A DNA stretch of 64,000 bases from Pirellulales bacterium (GCA_028279215.1 JANQOF010000021.1:54608-118607), one strand, 5' to 3'. Positions 46,182 through 54,762 are shown, counted from the stretch's first letter. A program made the numbers and translations. The notes: a model not told the origin generated them from the letters alone.

Positions 46182-46218
46182 TTTGCGCGTCTTAGCGCCC
46201 TTCGCGCCTTTGCGTCGA
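46182..46218 (-). repeat. Right inverted flank of GxxExxY cassette
   Basis: This 37-base copy lies 6 bases after the stop codon, in reverse orientation to the left flank, and ends 7 bases before the actF start. Relative to the left copy it has an extra 9-base word (GGCGCTAAG) and two substitutions. Confidence 0.85.
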
Positions 46219-46225
46219 ATACGAT

Positions 46226-47488
46226 ATGGCACACTCCACCACACTCGATACCTGGATTAACGACACCTCCGAGCGGCGGCGGGCTAGCCCCGACCTCCGG
46301 CGCATCGCGTTTGGTCCACTGCTGTTCGTGGGCATTTTGTTGCTGGCCGGCGTTGCATTTATGAGCCAAGGAGCCGGCTGGTCGCGGTTTTGGCACGCTT
46401 ATCTCATCGGGTGCACTTACTGCGCTAGCATTTCGCTTGGGGCACTGTTTTTTGTCGTCGTCCAGCACCTGACTGGTGCTCGATGGGGTGTAGTGCTCCG
46501 CCGCATTGGCGAGATCCTCTCGATGGGAATCGGGGTCTGCGGCCTGTTTTTTGTGGCCATTCTGTTCAACATCCTGTCGGAAGATGGCAGCTTGTACCCT
46601 TGGGCCAGCACAACCGGACCGATGGCTCTGGATAAGTTGGCCGAACCAAAGCAAGTCTGGTTGAATCCGCCATTCTTCATTGGGCGACAAGTGTTCTACT
46701 TCGCCTTGTGGTTCTTCATCGCCCGCTATTTCTTCAATCGGTCGGTCGCACAAGATCGTGCGGCCGATAACGAGCCAATGGCGCCACTGCGTTGGTGGAG
46801 TGGCCCGGCCATGCTGCTATTTGCGTTGAGCATCAATTTTGCCTCAATGGACTGGTTGATGACGCTCAACCCAACTTGGTTCAGTACGATCTTTGGTGTC
46901 TACTACTTCGCCGGATGTGCAGTCGCCGTCTTTGCCCTGTTGGCCGTGTTGATTTGGTTTCTGCAGAGCCGCGACATTTTGACGCATACCATCACCGAAG
47001 AGCACCGCCATGATGTAGGTAAGCTGTTGTTCGGATTCGTTCTATTCTGGGGCTACATTGCCTTCAGTCAGTTCCTGCTGATTTGGTACGCGGCGATTCC
47101 TGAAGAGGTGCAATGGTACGCCGTGCGGCAGTTTACGCCATCGATGACAGGCATTTCGCGGGCGACCGCACTATTGTTCATTTTCCATTTTTGCATACCG
47201 TTTCTTGGCATCATGTCGCGGTTCGTTCGTCGGCAGAAGGGTTTGCTGGCAGGCTGGGGCGTTTACATGCTAGTGATGCACTGGTTCGACCTGTATTACA
47301 TCATCGCACCACAAGGTGAACTGGAAAACTGGTCACTTAATGGCGGGGCCATGATGGTTTACTTGGTCACCACGATTGGGTTGGTGTGCCTATACGCAGC
47401 GGCGGTGCTTTACATTGCTGCGGGTAACTGGTTGGTTCCGGTCCGCGACCCTCGACTGGCCGACTCGCTGGCGTTTGAGAACATTTGA
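46226..47488 (+). CDS. actF: Alternative complex III subunit ActF, second quinone-binding protein
   Basis: ActF is the second integral membrane NrfD-like subunit, related to ActC. The 420-residue product has about ten hydrophobic segments, WHAYLIGCTYCASISLGALFFVVVQHLTGARWG near the start, WLNPPFFIGRQVFYFALWFF in the middle and LNPTWFSTIFGVYYFAGCAVAVFALL and LYYIIAPQGELENW late. All fit ActF. In other operons it follows actE directly; here the GxxExxY cassette lies between them. The start ATG is 8 bases after the repeat, so its ribosome site would be within or beside the repeat. Confidence 0.94.
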   Translation: MAHSTTLDTWINDTSERRRASPDLRRIAFGPLLFVGILLLAGVAFMSQGAGWSRFWHAYLIGCTYCASISLGALFFVVVQHLTGARWGVVLRRIGEILSMGIGVCGLFFVAILFNILSEDGSLYPWASTTGPMALDKLAEPKQVWLNPPFFIGRQVFYFALWFFIARYFFNRSVAQDRAADNEPMAPLRWWSGPAMLLFALSINFASMDWLMTLNPTWFSTIFGVYYFAGCAVAVFALLAVLIWFLQSRDILTHTITEEHRHDVGKLLFGFVLFWGYIAFSQFLLIWYAAIPEEVQWYAVRQFTPSMTGISRATALLFIFHFCIPFLGIMSRFVRRQKGLLAGWGVYMLVMHWFDLYYIIAPQGELENWSLNGGAMMVYLVTTIGLVCLYAAAVLYIAAGNWLVPVRDPRLADSLAFENI

Positions 47489-47542
47489 GAATCGACAACA
47501 CAGTTCCCTGACCCCCAACCCCTGAATCCTCCCTCCTAAACC

Positions 47543-47878
47543 ATGTCCGAAGCAACTTCCCAAGCTGTGATTCCGGCGGACACCATGCACGGCGACGACG
47601 TGGACATCCGTGCGATCGTCGTATGGGGTTTGGTGTCGGTATTTATCACAGTGATTTCGATTTCGTCGTTGTATGCCCTGTACAACATGTTCGCCGACGA
47701 ACAACGCGTGGAGAAGTCGTACAACGCTAAGTTCACTTCCGCAGCCAGTGCCCTCGACCAACAAGCGGCAGCCCTTGAGCAACCGATACGTTGGCTCGAC
47801 CAATCCGGTGACACCGTGGGCGTACCAATCGACGTTGCGATGGAGTTAACCCTTAAGGATTACAAACAGGAAAACTGA
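47543..47878 (+). CDS. Small membrane protein, candidate extra complex III subunit
   Basis: The 111-residue product has one hydrophobic helix (about residues 25-47, AIVVWGLVSVFITVISISSLYAL) and a soluble C-terminal part with LDQQAAALEQPIRWLDQSGDTVGVPIDVAMELTLKDY. It lies 54 bases after actF in the same direction and before SCO1, so it is likely part of the respiratory complex or its assembly. ActG is a possible identity by position, not by recognised sequence. The gap before it is C-rich (CCCCAACCCCTGAATCC), one of the word-repeat gaps. Confidence 0.78.
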   Translation: MSEATSQAVIPADTMHGDDVDIRAIVVWGLVSVFITVISISSLYALYNMFADEQRVEKSYNAKFTSAASALDQQAAALEQPIRWLDQSGDTVGVPIDVAMELTLKDYKQEN

Positions 47879-47956
47879 ACTAATTACTGGTAGGCCAGGT
47901 TTGAGCGGACCCTACAAAGGCCCCAAGCCTGGCCTCCTCCTTCCACTGAGAAAGCC

Positions 47957-48838
47957 ATGTGCCGCAAACAGTCCATCGTCCAACGTGTGTGCCAGACGAT
48001 CGTCGTGGCCGCTGTGGCTACGGTGGTGACTTCCGCATCGGCCGTCGTGATTACCGACGGGCCCAAGGAGATGATCGGCGTTGGCGTGGAAGAACAGTTG
48101 GGTGTCGAGGTTCCGCGCAAACTCCCGTTCCGCGACCACAATGGCCTACCCACTACGCTTGGCAAGTACATCAATGGCGAGCGGCCAGTGCTGCTGTCGC
48201 TCAACTACTCGAACTGCCCCATGCTGTGCGGACGCCAGCTAAACGATCTGGTGCGAGCGCTAAATGAGCCCGGCATGGAATCTTGGAATGCGGGGCGCGA
48301 GTTCGACGTGATTAGCGTGAGCATCGATCCCACCGAGCGACCCGAGCGAGCCAAACAAACCCACAAGCGGTACACGCAGGAGTATGGCCGCGCTGGCACG
48401 GCCGACGGGTGGCACTTCCTGGTGGGCGAGAACAAAAGCATCGAACAGCTCGCCGACACGGTGGGGTTTCGCTACAAGTACGTGCCCGAAACGCGAGAGT
48501 ACGCCCACGCGGCTACGTTGATTGTGGTGACGCCCGAGGGTGTTGTTTCGCGGTACATCAACGGCGTCGGCTACGACCCGCAAACGTTGCGACTCAGCAT
48601 GGTCGAGGCGGGCGACGGGAAGGTAGGCTCGACGATGGATCAAATTTTGCTGACTTGCTTCATTTACGACCACACCAAAGGAAGGTACGGCCCGCAAGCG
48701 CAGAAGATCATGAAGGTCGGGGCCGCGGTAACCATATTCATCCTTGGCGTCACACTCACGCCCTACTGGTTGTTTCGCCGACGCACGCGGGCACCTGAAC
48801 AGAGAATCGTCGAACCCACAACGGAGCAACAAACCTGA
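47957..48838 (+). CDS. sco1: SCO1/SenC copper chaperone
   Basis: SCO proteins place copper in the CuA site of cytochrome oxidase subunit II. The 293-residue product has an N-terminal hydrophobic signal (about residues 8-30), a thioredoxin-fold domain with Cys87-Cys91 (NCPMLC) and the third copper ligand His184 (REYAHAATLIVVT), and a C-terminal membrane helix (about residues 255-275) near a basic tail. It precedes coxB by 40 bases, which matches its role. The extra C-terminal helix differs from the single anchor of classic SCO1. Confidence 0.93.
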   Translation: MCRKQSIVQRVCQTIVVAAVATVVTSASAVVITDGPKEMIGVGVEEQLGVEVPRKLPFRDHNGLPTTLGKYINGERPVLLSLNYSNCPMLCGRQLNDLVRALNEPGMESWNAGREFDVISVSIDPTERPERAKQTHKRYTQEYGRAGTADGWHFLVGENKSIEQLADTVGFRYKYVPETREYAHAATLIVVTPEGVVSRYINGVGYDPQTLRLSMVEAGDGKVGSTMDQILLTCFIYDHTKGRYGPQAQKIMKVGAAVTIFILGVTLTPYWLFRRRTRAPEQRIVEPTTEQQT

Positions 48839-48878
48839 TCACTGGAAAGGGTTTGCGTTCCACCAACCGAGAATTCCG

Positions 48879-50066
48879 ATGTCAGTCTGTCACACATTAC
48901 TGCAGCTACCGCTCGCCGGGTTTTGGTTTGGCGAACCGGCTACCACCAATGCGGAGAACGTCGACTCACTGTTCGGCATTATCACCTGGATTTGCATCGC
49001 GTTTTTCATCCTGATCGTTGGGCTGATGGCGGTGTTTCTGGTGAGGTATCGGCACCGCGACGGGCACGCCGAGTTACCATCGCCGTCGCATAATAACTCG
49101 CTGGAAATCATCTGGTCGGTCATCCCTATCTTGCTGGTCGCGCTGATTTTCTTCCTGGGCTTCACTGCGTTCATGGACATGCGGACGCCGCCTGCCGACT
49201 CTTACGACATCCAAGTGCTGGCGTCGAAATGGAAATTCCTGTTCCGCTATCCCAATGGTGCCGAGAGCGAGGTTCTGCATATTCCGCCAGATCGCCCCGT
49301 GCGACTGGTGCAACAGTCGGCCGATGTCTTGCACAGTCTGTACATCCCGGCGTTCCGCACCAAAATGGACTGCGTGCCTGGCCGTTACACGTACCAATGG
49401 TTCAATGCCAATAAACCCGGCGACTACGACTTATTCTGCGCCGAGTACTGCGGCCTCGACCACTCGAATATGAACTCGATCGTCAGAGTGCACGAAAGCC
49501 AAGCAGCTTTCGACCTGCAGCTCAAGAAGCTCAACGTCCCGCCCGCATATCCACCTGACTGGGGCCGCGAGCTGTGGGAGCGTAAGGGGTGCAAACAATG
49601 TCACTCGATTGACGGCTCCGAACGTCCCGGAGGAGGGCCTTCGTGGGATGACCTTTGGGGCACGGAGCGACAGATCATGAACGCATCGCCTGTGATTGCT
49701 GACGAGAACTACATCAAAGAGTCGATTCGAATGCCGCAGGCGAAGATCCGGACCGGATATCAGGGCATCAACATGTCCGCTTACCCACCGTCGCTGGTGA
49801 GCGATGCAGAAATCGACGCCCTAATTGCGTTCATGAAGGAACTCGCTGGCAAGTACGATGGCCCCTCACGCGAGGAAGCCGAGGCCGCAGCCAAAGCAGC
49901 GGCAGAAGAGGGCGTAGGCGCTGACAGCGCCGCTGCCGCAAATGCAGATGCAACCCCCGCGAACGAAAAGCCCGCAGCCGAAGAGACAAAAGCTGAAGAA
50001 ACCACTGGCAAGGAGCCCGAAGGCACCGCTTCTGATTCAGCGGATTCTGGAGACCAAGAACAATGA
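48879..50066 (+). CDS. coxB: Cytochrome c oxidase subunit II with fused cytochrome c (caa3 type)
   Basis: Subunit II receives electrons from cytochrome c. The 395-residue product has two N-terminal helices (about 25-65 and 78-105), a cupredoxin domain with CuA ligands Cys187, Cys191, His195 and Met198 in [12 protein letters not shown], and then a cytochrome c domain with CKQCH at 238-242 and a late Met ligand region. The heme-bearing fusion defines a caa3-type oxidase. The last 60 residues are acidic and Ala/Glu-rich. The start is [14 protein letters not shown] at 48879, and the stop overlaps coxA by 4 bases (ATGA), indicating coupled translation. Confidence 0.96.
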   Translation: MSVCHTLLQLPLAGFWFGEPATTNAENVDSLFGIITWICIAFFILIVGLMAVFLVRYRHRDGHAELPSPSHNNSLEIIWSVIPILLVALIFFLGFTAFMDMRTPPADSYDIQVLASKWKFLFRYPNGAESEVLHIPPDRPVRLVQQSADVLHSLYIPAFRTKMDCVPGRYTYQWFNANKPGDYDLFCAEYCGLDHSNMNSIVRVHESQAAFDLQLKKLNVPPAYPPDWGRELWERKGCKQCHSIDGSERPGGGPSWDDLWGTERQIMNASPVIADENYIKESIRMPQAKIRTGYQGINMSAYPPSLVSDAEIDALIAFMKELAGKYDGPSREEAEAAAKAAAEEGVGADSAAAANADATPANEKPAAEETKAEETTGKEPEGTASDSADSGDQEQ

Positions 50067-51799
50067 TCGCCACGCCTGCACAACTTGAACATGGCAGCGA
50101 TGCTCCCGCATCGAACTACTTAAACGTCAACAAGACGATCGCTTCTTGGGCGTTCACGCTCGACCACAAGCGAATCGGCATCATGTACTTGGTAGGCATC
50201 GCGGTGTCGCTACTGCTGGGCGGCTTGTTCGCCATGGCAGTGCGCCTGCACCTGTGGATGCCCGAGGGAGCGCTGTTCAATGAAGACACCTACAATCAGG
50301 TGTTCACGCTTCACGGCGCGATCATGGTGTTCTTGTTCATTATCCCCAGCGTGCCCGCCTCCTTAGGCAATTTTTTCCTGCCCATCATGCTGGGCGCTAA
50401 AGACGTTGCCTTTCCAAGGATGAATCTGGCAAGCTTTTACCTATGGGTGTTGGGCGCCATCTTCTTCCTGGCGGCACTACTGATGACCGGCCTCGACACC
50501 GGGTGGACGTTCTACACTCCGTACAGCTCCGAAACGCACACGGCCCCGGTGGTTGCGGCCACGATGGGCGTGTTCATTCTTGGCTTCAGTTCGATCTTTA
50601 CCGGTTTGAACTTCGTAGTGACGGTCAACACGATGCGACCGCCGGGGATGACCTGGTTCAAAATGCCGCTCTTCCTGTGGTCGATTTACTCCACGGGCAT
50701 CATTCAGTTGTTGGCCACGCCCGTGCTGGGCATCACAGTGTTGCTGCTGGCCGCCGAAGCAACGCTGCACATCGGCATTTTTGATCCAAAGTACGGTGGC
50801 GATCCGGTGCTGTTTCAGCACTTTTTCTGGTTCTATTCCCATCCGGCGGTGTACATCATGATCCTGCCGGCGATGGGCGTGATCAGCGAGTTGTTGCCGG
50901 TGTACTGCCGCAAGCACATCTTTGGATACAAGTTCATCGCGCTTTCGAGCGTGGCGATCGCGCTGCTCGGATTCTTGGTGTGGGGCCATCACATGTTTGT
51001 CTCCAGTCAATCGGCGCTGGCCACGGTGATCTTTAGCGGCCTCACGTTCAGTGTCGCCATTCCGTCGGGCATCAAAGTGTTCAACTGGTTGGCCACGATG
51101 TACAAGGGCAACATCTACCTCACGACCAGCATGTGCTACGTGCTAAGTTTCTTGTTTCTGTTCACTATCGGCGGGCTCACCGGCTTGCACTTGGGCTCGC
51201 TCGCTACCGACATTGCCTTGCACGATACCTACTTCGTGGTGGCTCACTTCCACTACGTGATGATGGGAGGGGCGCTCATCGCCTTCATTGCCGGACTGTT
51301 TCACTGGTGGCCCAAGATGTTTGGCGTGATGTACAACGAATTCTGGGGGCGCATCTCGGCCCTGCTCGTGTTTGTCGGGTTCAATCTGACCTTCTTCCCA
51401 CAGTTCTACCTTGGTTCGCTCGGCATGCCGCGACGCTACGCGTCGTACGAGGGCCGCGAAGGATTCCCAGTCAGCGCTGAACTACTCGAGCAGTTCACCC
51501 GCTTGCATCGCGTGTCGACCGTCGGCGCGATGGTGCTGGGCGTGGGACTGTTCATTGCCGCTGGCGTGCTGCTGGCGGCGCTGTTCTACGGCCGCAAGGC
51601 GCCACGCAACCCATGGGGCGGAGCCACGCTGGAGTGGACCTGCGCCACGCCACCGATCCATCACAACTTCGACGAGACCCCCACGGTCGACGATCCGTAT
51701 ATTTACGCCAACCTGGAATGGGACCCGGACGAGGGCGGCTTCAAGCCTAAACCGCCTTCGACGCCAACCCCATCGCCAGAGCATCAGCCAGTAGGATGA
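50063..51799 (+). CDS. coxA: Cytochrome c oxidase subunit I (A2-type)
   Basis: Subunit I contains the heme a and heme a3-CuB reaction centre and pumps protons. The 578-residue product has 12 or more hydrophobic helices and the conserved [17 protein letters not shown] and [16 protein letters not shown] motifs with the heme and CuB histidines. Where many oxidases have the Glu of GHPEVY, it has Y258-S259-H260-P261 ([10 protein letters not shown]), the A2-subfamily form in which Tyr/Ser replace Glu in the D-channel. The C-terminus is Pro/Thr-rich. The start overlaps the coxB stop. Confidence 0.97.
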   Translation: MIATPAQLEHGSDAPASNYLNVNKTIASWAFTLDHKRIGIMYLVGIAVSLLLGGLFAMAVRLHLWMPEGALFNEDTYNQVFTLHGAIMVFLFIIPSVPASLGNFFLPIMLGAKDVAFPRMNLASFYLWVLGAIFFLAALLMTGLDTGWTFYTPYSSETHTAPVVAATMGVFILGFSSIFTGLNFVVTVNTMRPPGMTWFKMPLFLWSIYSTGIIQLLATPVLGITVLLLAAEATLHIGIFDPKYGGDPVLFQHFFWFYSHPAVYIMILPAMGVISELLPVYCRKHIFGYKFIALSSVAIALLGFLVWGHHMFVSSQSALATVIFSGLTFSVAIPSGIKVFNWLATMYKGNIYLTTSMCYVLSFLFLFTIGGLTGLHLGSLATDIALHDTYFVVAHFHYVMMGGALIAFIAGLFHWWPKMFGVMYNEFWGRISALLVFVGFNLTFFPQFYLGSLGMPRRYASYEGREGFPVSAELLEQFTRLHRVSTVGAMVLGVGLFIAAGVLLAALFYGRKAPRNPWGGATLEWTCATPPIHHNFDETPTVDDPYIYANLEWDPDEGGFKPKPPSTPTPSPEHQPVG

Positions 51800-51800
51800 G

Positions 51801-51875
51801 GAATGACCATTGTTAAATGACCAAACTGTTTGGGAATTGGACATCGGTAATTCGTCATTGGACATTTCGAACTTC
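51801..51875. repeat. AT-rich word repeat between coxA and coxC
   Basis: The gap holds the direct repeat ATTGGACAT at 51836-51844 and 51857-51865, with related AATGACC words in opposite orientation at 51802-51809 and 51816-51822. It reads like a degenerate palindromic spacer element. No coding content is seen. Confidence 0.55.
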
Positions 51876-51904
51876 TTTGCCAACTAAACGATCATCCACC
51901 GCCC

Positions 51905-52966
51905 ATGTCTGCCACCGCCCACGCCGACGAACATCAACACCATCGGTTTCAGGCTCACCACTTTGAGACCGCCGAGCAGCAGTTTCAGGCTGGCAAGCTC
52001 GGCATGTGGCTGTTCCTGGCTACCGAAGTGCTGTTCTTCAGCGGCATGTTCTGTGCCTATGCGGTGTTCAGAGCCGCACACCCGGAAGTGTTCGAGAAAG
52101 CTGCCGAGTTTCTCAATCCAACGTTAGGCGCCGCCAATACGCTGGTGCTACTCGCCAGCAGCCTGTCGGTCGCTTGGGCTGTGCGTTGTGCCCAACTCGG
52201 CAAGCAAAGCGGACTACTATCGAATCTGATCTTCACCATGGTGTGCGCTGGAATCTTCATGGGAGTGAAGGCCGTGGAGTACTCCCTTAAATGGAAGGAA
52301 GGCTTACTGTGGCGAGGAAAATTCACCTGGACTGACGGGGCGCATCCCGATTTGACGAGCACACATGAAATGCTGTACTCGTTTGGCCTAACCCTTGCTG
52401 GCATCGGCGCGGCGCTGATTGTCGCTGGATTGATTCTTGGTGCGAAGAGCGTCGGCACCCGATGGGCGTTCTTTGCTTTGGGCGCCACTGTGCTGGGCGC
52501 GGCGGGCGGATGCTTAATCGGCAACGTCTACACCGCATGGGAACAACACGACGAGCAAACGCACGGCGAGCACTCGGAAGTGTTTGAGGATGCTCACGCT
52601 CTAGGGCTTGAGGAAGTGGCGGAGGAAGAGGTACATGCCGAGGAGGCCGAGAGCGAAGACGTGGTCGAGGGACAAACCGACGCCGAAGCGCCTGCGGCGA
52701 CCGTGGTTCAAGAAATGGCAGCCGAGTACGGTGGCGAAGGCCCCAAGTTCCCTGGTGTGTTCTTTAGCATCTATTACGCCATGACGGGCGTGCATGCGAT
52801 TCACATTTTGGCCGGCATCGGTGTGTTTGTTTGGATCGTGAGTCGCGCCGCACGTGGTCATTTTGAACCCAACTACTATGGCCCGGTCGAGTACACCGGG
52901 CTGTACTGGCATTTGGTCGATCTGATTTGGATTTATCTGTTCCCGCTGTTGTACCTGATTAGATAA
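51905..52966 (+). CDS. coxC: Cytochrome c oxidase subunit III
   Basis: Subunit III is an integral membrane protein that stabilises the oxidase. The 353-residue product has the typical helices: GMWLFLATEVLFFSGMFCAYAVF (about residue 38-60), NTLVLLASSLSVAWAV, HEMLYSFGLTLAGIGAALIVAGLILG, then YYAMTGVHAIHILAGIGVFVWI and LYWHLVDLIWIYLFPLLYL. Between the last two pairs lies an acidic loop of about 70 residues (roughly 213-285) rich in Glu/Asp/His, an unusual insertion. The start follows a word-repeat gap after coxA. The last 30 residues are normal. Confidence 0.96.
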   Translation: MSATAHADEHQHHRFQAHHFETAEQQFQAGKLGMWLFLATEVLFFSGMFCAYAVFRAAHPEVFEKAAEFLNPTLGAANTLVLLASSLSVAWAVRCAQLGKQSGLLSNLIFTMVCAGIFMGVKAVEYSLKWKEGLLWRGKFTWTDGAHPDLTSTHEMLYSFGLTLAGIGAALIVAGLILGAKSVGTRWAFFALGATVLGAAGGCLIGNVYTAWEQHDEQTHGEHSEVFEDAHALGLEEVAEEEVHAEEAESEDVVEGQTDAEAPAATVVQEMAAEYGGEGPKFPGVFFSIYYAMTGVHAIHILAGIGVFVWIVSRAARGHFEPNYYGPVEYTGLYWHLVDLIWIYLFPLLYLIR

Positions 52967-52973
52967 GGAGCAA

Positions 52974-53016
52974 TTAGCCGTCGGCGCTTGGTCGTCTTTC
53001 GATCGCCGATCGCTAA
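52974..53016. repeat. Inverted word repeat between coxC and coxD
   Basis: TTAGCCGTCGGCG (52974-52986) and the inverse of 53004-53016 (TTAGCGATCGGCG) match in 11 of 13 positions. The pair occupies most of the 61-base coxC/coxD gap. Confidence 0.6.
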
Positions 53017-53027
53017 CCGCCTTCGAT

Positions 53028-53378
53028 ATGTCCGAGAATCATCATCACTACGTGGCCCCGCTGCCTGTGCTGTTTGGCACGTTTGCCTGCCTGGTTGGGT
53101 TAACGATAATCACCGTGTTTCAGGCGACGCAGGAGTACGCCGAGTTCGGTCGCTGGGAAACACCGCTGACCCTTAGCATTGCTACGGTCAAGGCCGCGCT
53201 GGTGGCGCTATTCTTCATGCAGCTTGCCCACGATAAACCGATGAACGGGATTATCTTGATCTCGTCGCTGCTGTTCCTCGCGCTGTTCCTAACGTTCGCG
53301 TTGCTCGACACGCACCAGTACGGCCCGCAGGTCCACGACTTCCTGATTAGTAACCCGAAGGCGCCCGATAGTCCCTAG
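53028..53378 (+). CDS. coxD: Cytochrome c oxidase subunit IV family protein
   Basis: The 116-residue product has three hydrophobic segments (about residues 13-33, 46-65 and 75-95), with the conserved ATVKAALVALFFMQLAHDKPMNGIILISSLLFLALFLTF pattern of the prokaryotic subunit IV family. It assists oxidase assembly or stability. It is last in the act/cox operon, 61 bases after coxC. After it come the tRNA-Leu gene and a repeat array. Confidence 0.9.
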   Translation: MSENHHHYVAPLPVLFGTFACLVGLTIITVFQATQEYAEFGRWETPLTLSIATVKAALVALFFMQLAHDKPMNGIILISSLLFLALFLTFALLDTHQYGPQVHDFLISNPKAPDSP

Positions 53379-53449
53379 CCGGCCTCAAGTGGCGGTTGAC
53401 CTCGGCGATGGCTCGGCTAGACTTGAAGATCGGCCGGAATGGTCGGAAC

Positions 53450-53533
53450 GGGCCCGTGGCGGAATAGGCAGACGCGCATGCTTGAGGGGCATGTGCCCGC
53501 AAGGGCGTGCTGGTTCGACTCCAGTCGGGCCCA
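53450..53533 (+). tRNA. tRNA-Leu (anticodon GAG)
   Basis: The 84-base cloverleaf is complete. The acceptor stem pairs GGGCCCG with CGGGCCC and leaves discriminator A at 53533. The anticodon stem is CATGC/GCATG around TTGAGGG, so the anticodon is GAG (53484-53486), reading CUC and CUU. The long variable arm with a GCCC/GGGC stem is the class II hallmark. CCA is not encoded. It is followed directly by the 50-bp repeat array. Confidence 0.96.
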
Positions 53534-53540
53534 CTGTTTC

Positions 53541-53690
53541 TTGCCGAGCCAAACTTTGCTAGCGCAAAGATTCGTTCGGCGAAATGGCGCTTGCCGAGCC
53601 GGACTTTGCTGCCCCAGAGAGTCGTTCGGCAAAATGGTGCTTGCCGATTCAATTTTTGCTGGTGCAAGGATTTGTTCGGCGTCGATGTGG
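53541..53690 (+). repeat. Three 50-bp tandem repeats with hairpins
   Basis: Exactly three units of 50 bases lie at 53541-53590, 53591-53640 and 53641-53690. Each starts TTGCCGA and has TCGGC at about position 36-40. In each unit an inner stem-loop forms (unit 1 CTTTGC/GCAAAG, unit 2 CTTTG/CAGAG with G-U, unit 3 TTGC/GCAA), with an outer stem TTGCCGA/TCGGCAA. Sequence drift between units keeps the pairing, which suggests selected structure. The array begins 8 bases after tRNA-Leu. Role unknown. Confidence 0.85.
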
Positions 53691-53710
53691 ATCGTATCGA
53701 TTTGTTGATA

Positions 53711-53736
53711 GACCCGCGAATTTCTCGCGGGTCTTT
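53711..53736 (+). terminator. Intrinsic terminator after repeat array
   Basis: GACCCGCGA (53711-53719) pairs perfectly with TCGCGGGTC (53725-53733) across a 5-base loop and is followed by TTT. It would end transcripts carrying the tRNA and the repeat array before the ferritin gene. Confidence 0.85.
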
Positions 53737-53797
53737 CGCGTTTAGTACAACCAGCTACTGAGACTTACTCTCATCGCCACCTGAACGAGGGAAGATT

Positions 53798-54319
53798 ATG
53801 TCCAGCCTATCGCAAGTGATGACCGACGCTATCAACGAGCAAATCAACAACGAGTTATTCTCGTCGTACAGCTATCTCTCCATGAGTGCGTACTGCGAGC
53901 ATCAGCAGTTTGCCGGCTGTGCAACGTGGATGCGAGCTCAGAGCCATGAGGAATACACGCACGCAATGCGGCTGTACGACTTCTTGATTGCCCGTGGCGC
54001 ACGAGTGAAATTGGCGCCGATTTCCGAGCCGCAGCACGATTTCGAATCGGTTGCCGCAGTGTTCTCCATCGCCTACGCGCAAGAACAAGGTGTCACCGGA
54101 CAGATCGAACGGTTGTACGAACTGGCCTTCAAGGAGAAGGCGTTTGCAGCGCTCGTGGAGCTTGAGTGGTTTATCAAAGAGCAGGTAGAAGAAGAGAAGA
54201 CGGCGCGCGACATCGTGCATAAGTTCAATCTGGTCCAGGACGATCCGGCGTCGCTCTTGGACCTCGACCGCGACCTTGGAACTCGTGAAGCAGACGAGCC
54301 TGCGACAATTGGCGGGTGA
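53798..54319 (+). CDS. ftnA: Non-heme bacterial ferritin
   Basis: Ferritin stores iron in a 24-subunit shell in the cytoplasm. The 173-residue product has the four-helix core with ferroxidase ligands aligned to E. coli FtnA: Glu19 (NNELFSSY), Glu52 and His55 (SHEEYTHAM), Glu96 (AQEQGVT) and Glu128/Gln129 (IKEQVEEE). The start is the ATG of MSSLSQVMTDAINEQ, with GAGGGAAG upstream. It lies between the terminator and a minus-strand cluster that converges on it. Confidence 0.95.
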   Translation: MSSLSQVMTDAINEQINNELFSSYSYLSMSAYCEHQQFAGCATWMRAQSHEEYTHAMRLYDFLIARGARVKLAPISEPQHDFESVAAVFSIAYAQEQGVTGQIERLYELAFKEKAFAALVELEWFIKEQVEEEKTARDIVHKFNLVQDDPASLLDLDRDLGTREADEPATIGG

Positions 54320-54331
54320 TACTAGATCGCT

Positions 54332-54529
54332 TTAATTCGGTCCGCCGACCGCGTCGTACAGCTCGAACGGGCTGAAACTGCCCGCGTAGGTGGCCCACTC
54401 TAGCAGTAGGAATAGGCACCCCACCAACAGCGCCAGTGCCGAGATGCCCAAGAGCGCTGTGAAGATGTCGCTCTTCGGCTTGTGGACGACCATCGAGCGG
54501 GCTTGATCGCTATCGTCGGGCGGCGACAT
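54332..54529 (-). CDS. One-helix membrane protein, paralog A
   Basis: The 65-residue product has a soluble N-terminus with HKPKSDIFTALLGISALALLVGCLFLLLEWATYAG. One transmembrane helix (about residues 22-45) is followed by a short external tail. It is clearly paralogous to the neighbouring 63-residue gene (54571-54762): both share KPKS(D/N)I(F/Y)..LLG.SA....GCLFL. Last in an eight-gene minus-strand cluster with FloA and NfeD. Function unknown. Confidence 0.75.
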   Translation of the reverse strand: MSPPDDSDQARSMVVHKPKSDIFTALLGISALALLVGCLFLLLEWATYAGSFSPFELYDAVGGPN

Positions 54530-54570
54530 GACGTGTCCTATTGAGTGTATTGATACGCGTTTGGAGTGAT

Positions 54571-54762
54571 TTACTTTACAACGCCAAACCAGCCGCTGCT
54601 TATTCCCGCATCAGCGGCGTAACGGTTGAGCTCGATAATCAAGAACAAACAGCCGAGTGCCAAGCACATGGCGGACATACCCAATAGCCCAATGTAAATG
54701 TTGCTCTTGGGCTTTTGACCCATGCTGGTGCGGGACTGGTTAGTTAAGTCGGGTTGCGACAC
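54571..54762 (-). CDS. One-helix membrane protein, paralog B
   Basis: The 63-residue protein is the paralog of 54332-54529, with QKPKSNIYIGLLGMSAMCLALGCLFLIIELNRYAAD as its core. The start is GTG with AGGAGGG 8 bases upstream, and it overlaps the end of the coiled-coil gene by 23 bases, suggesting translational coupling. Tandem paralogs of this kind in a flotillin cluster hint at a membrane accessory role. Confidence 0.78.
   Translation of the reverse strand: MSQPDLTNQSRTSMGQKPKSNIYIGLLGMSAMCLALGCLFLIIELNRYAADAGISSGWFGVVK

Noticed and set aside
53541..53690. CRISPR array
   Set aside because: The three 50-bp units are adjacent without spacers and diverge from one another, and no cas gene is near.
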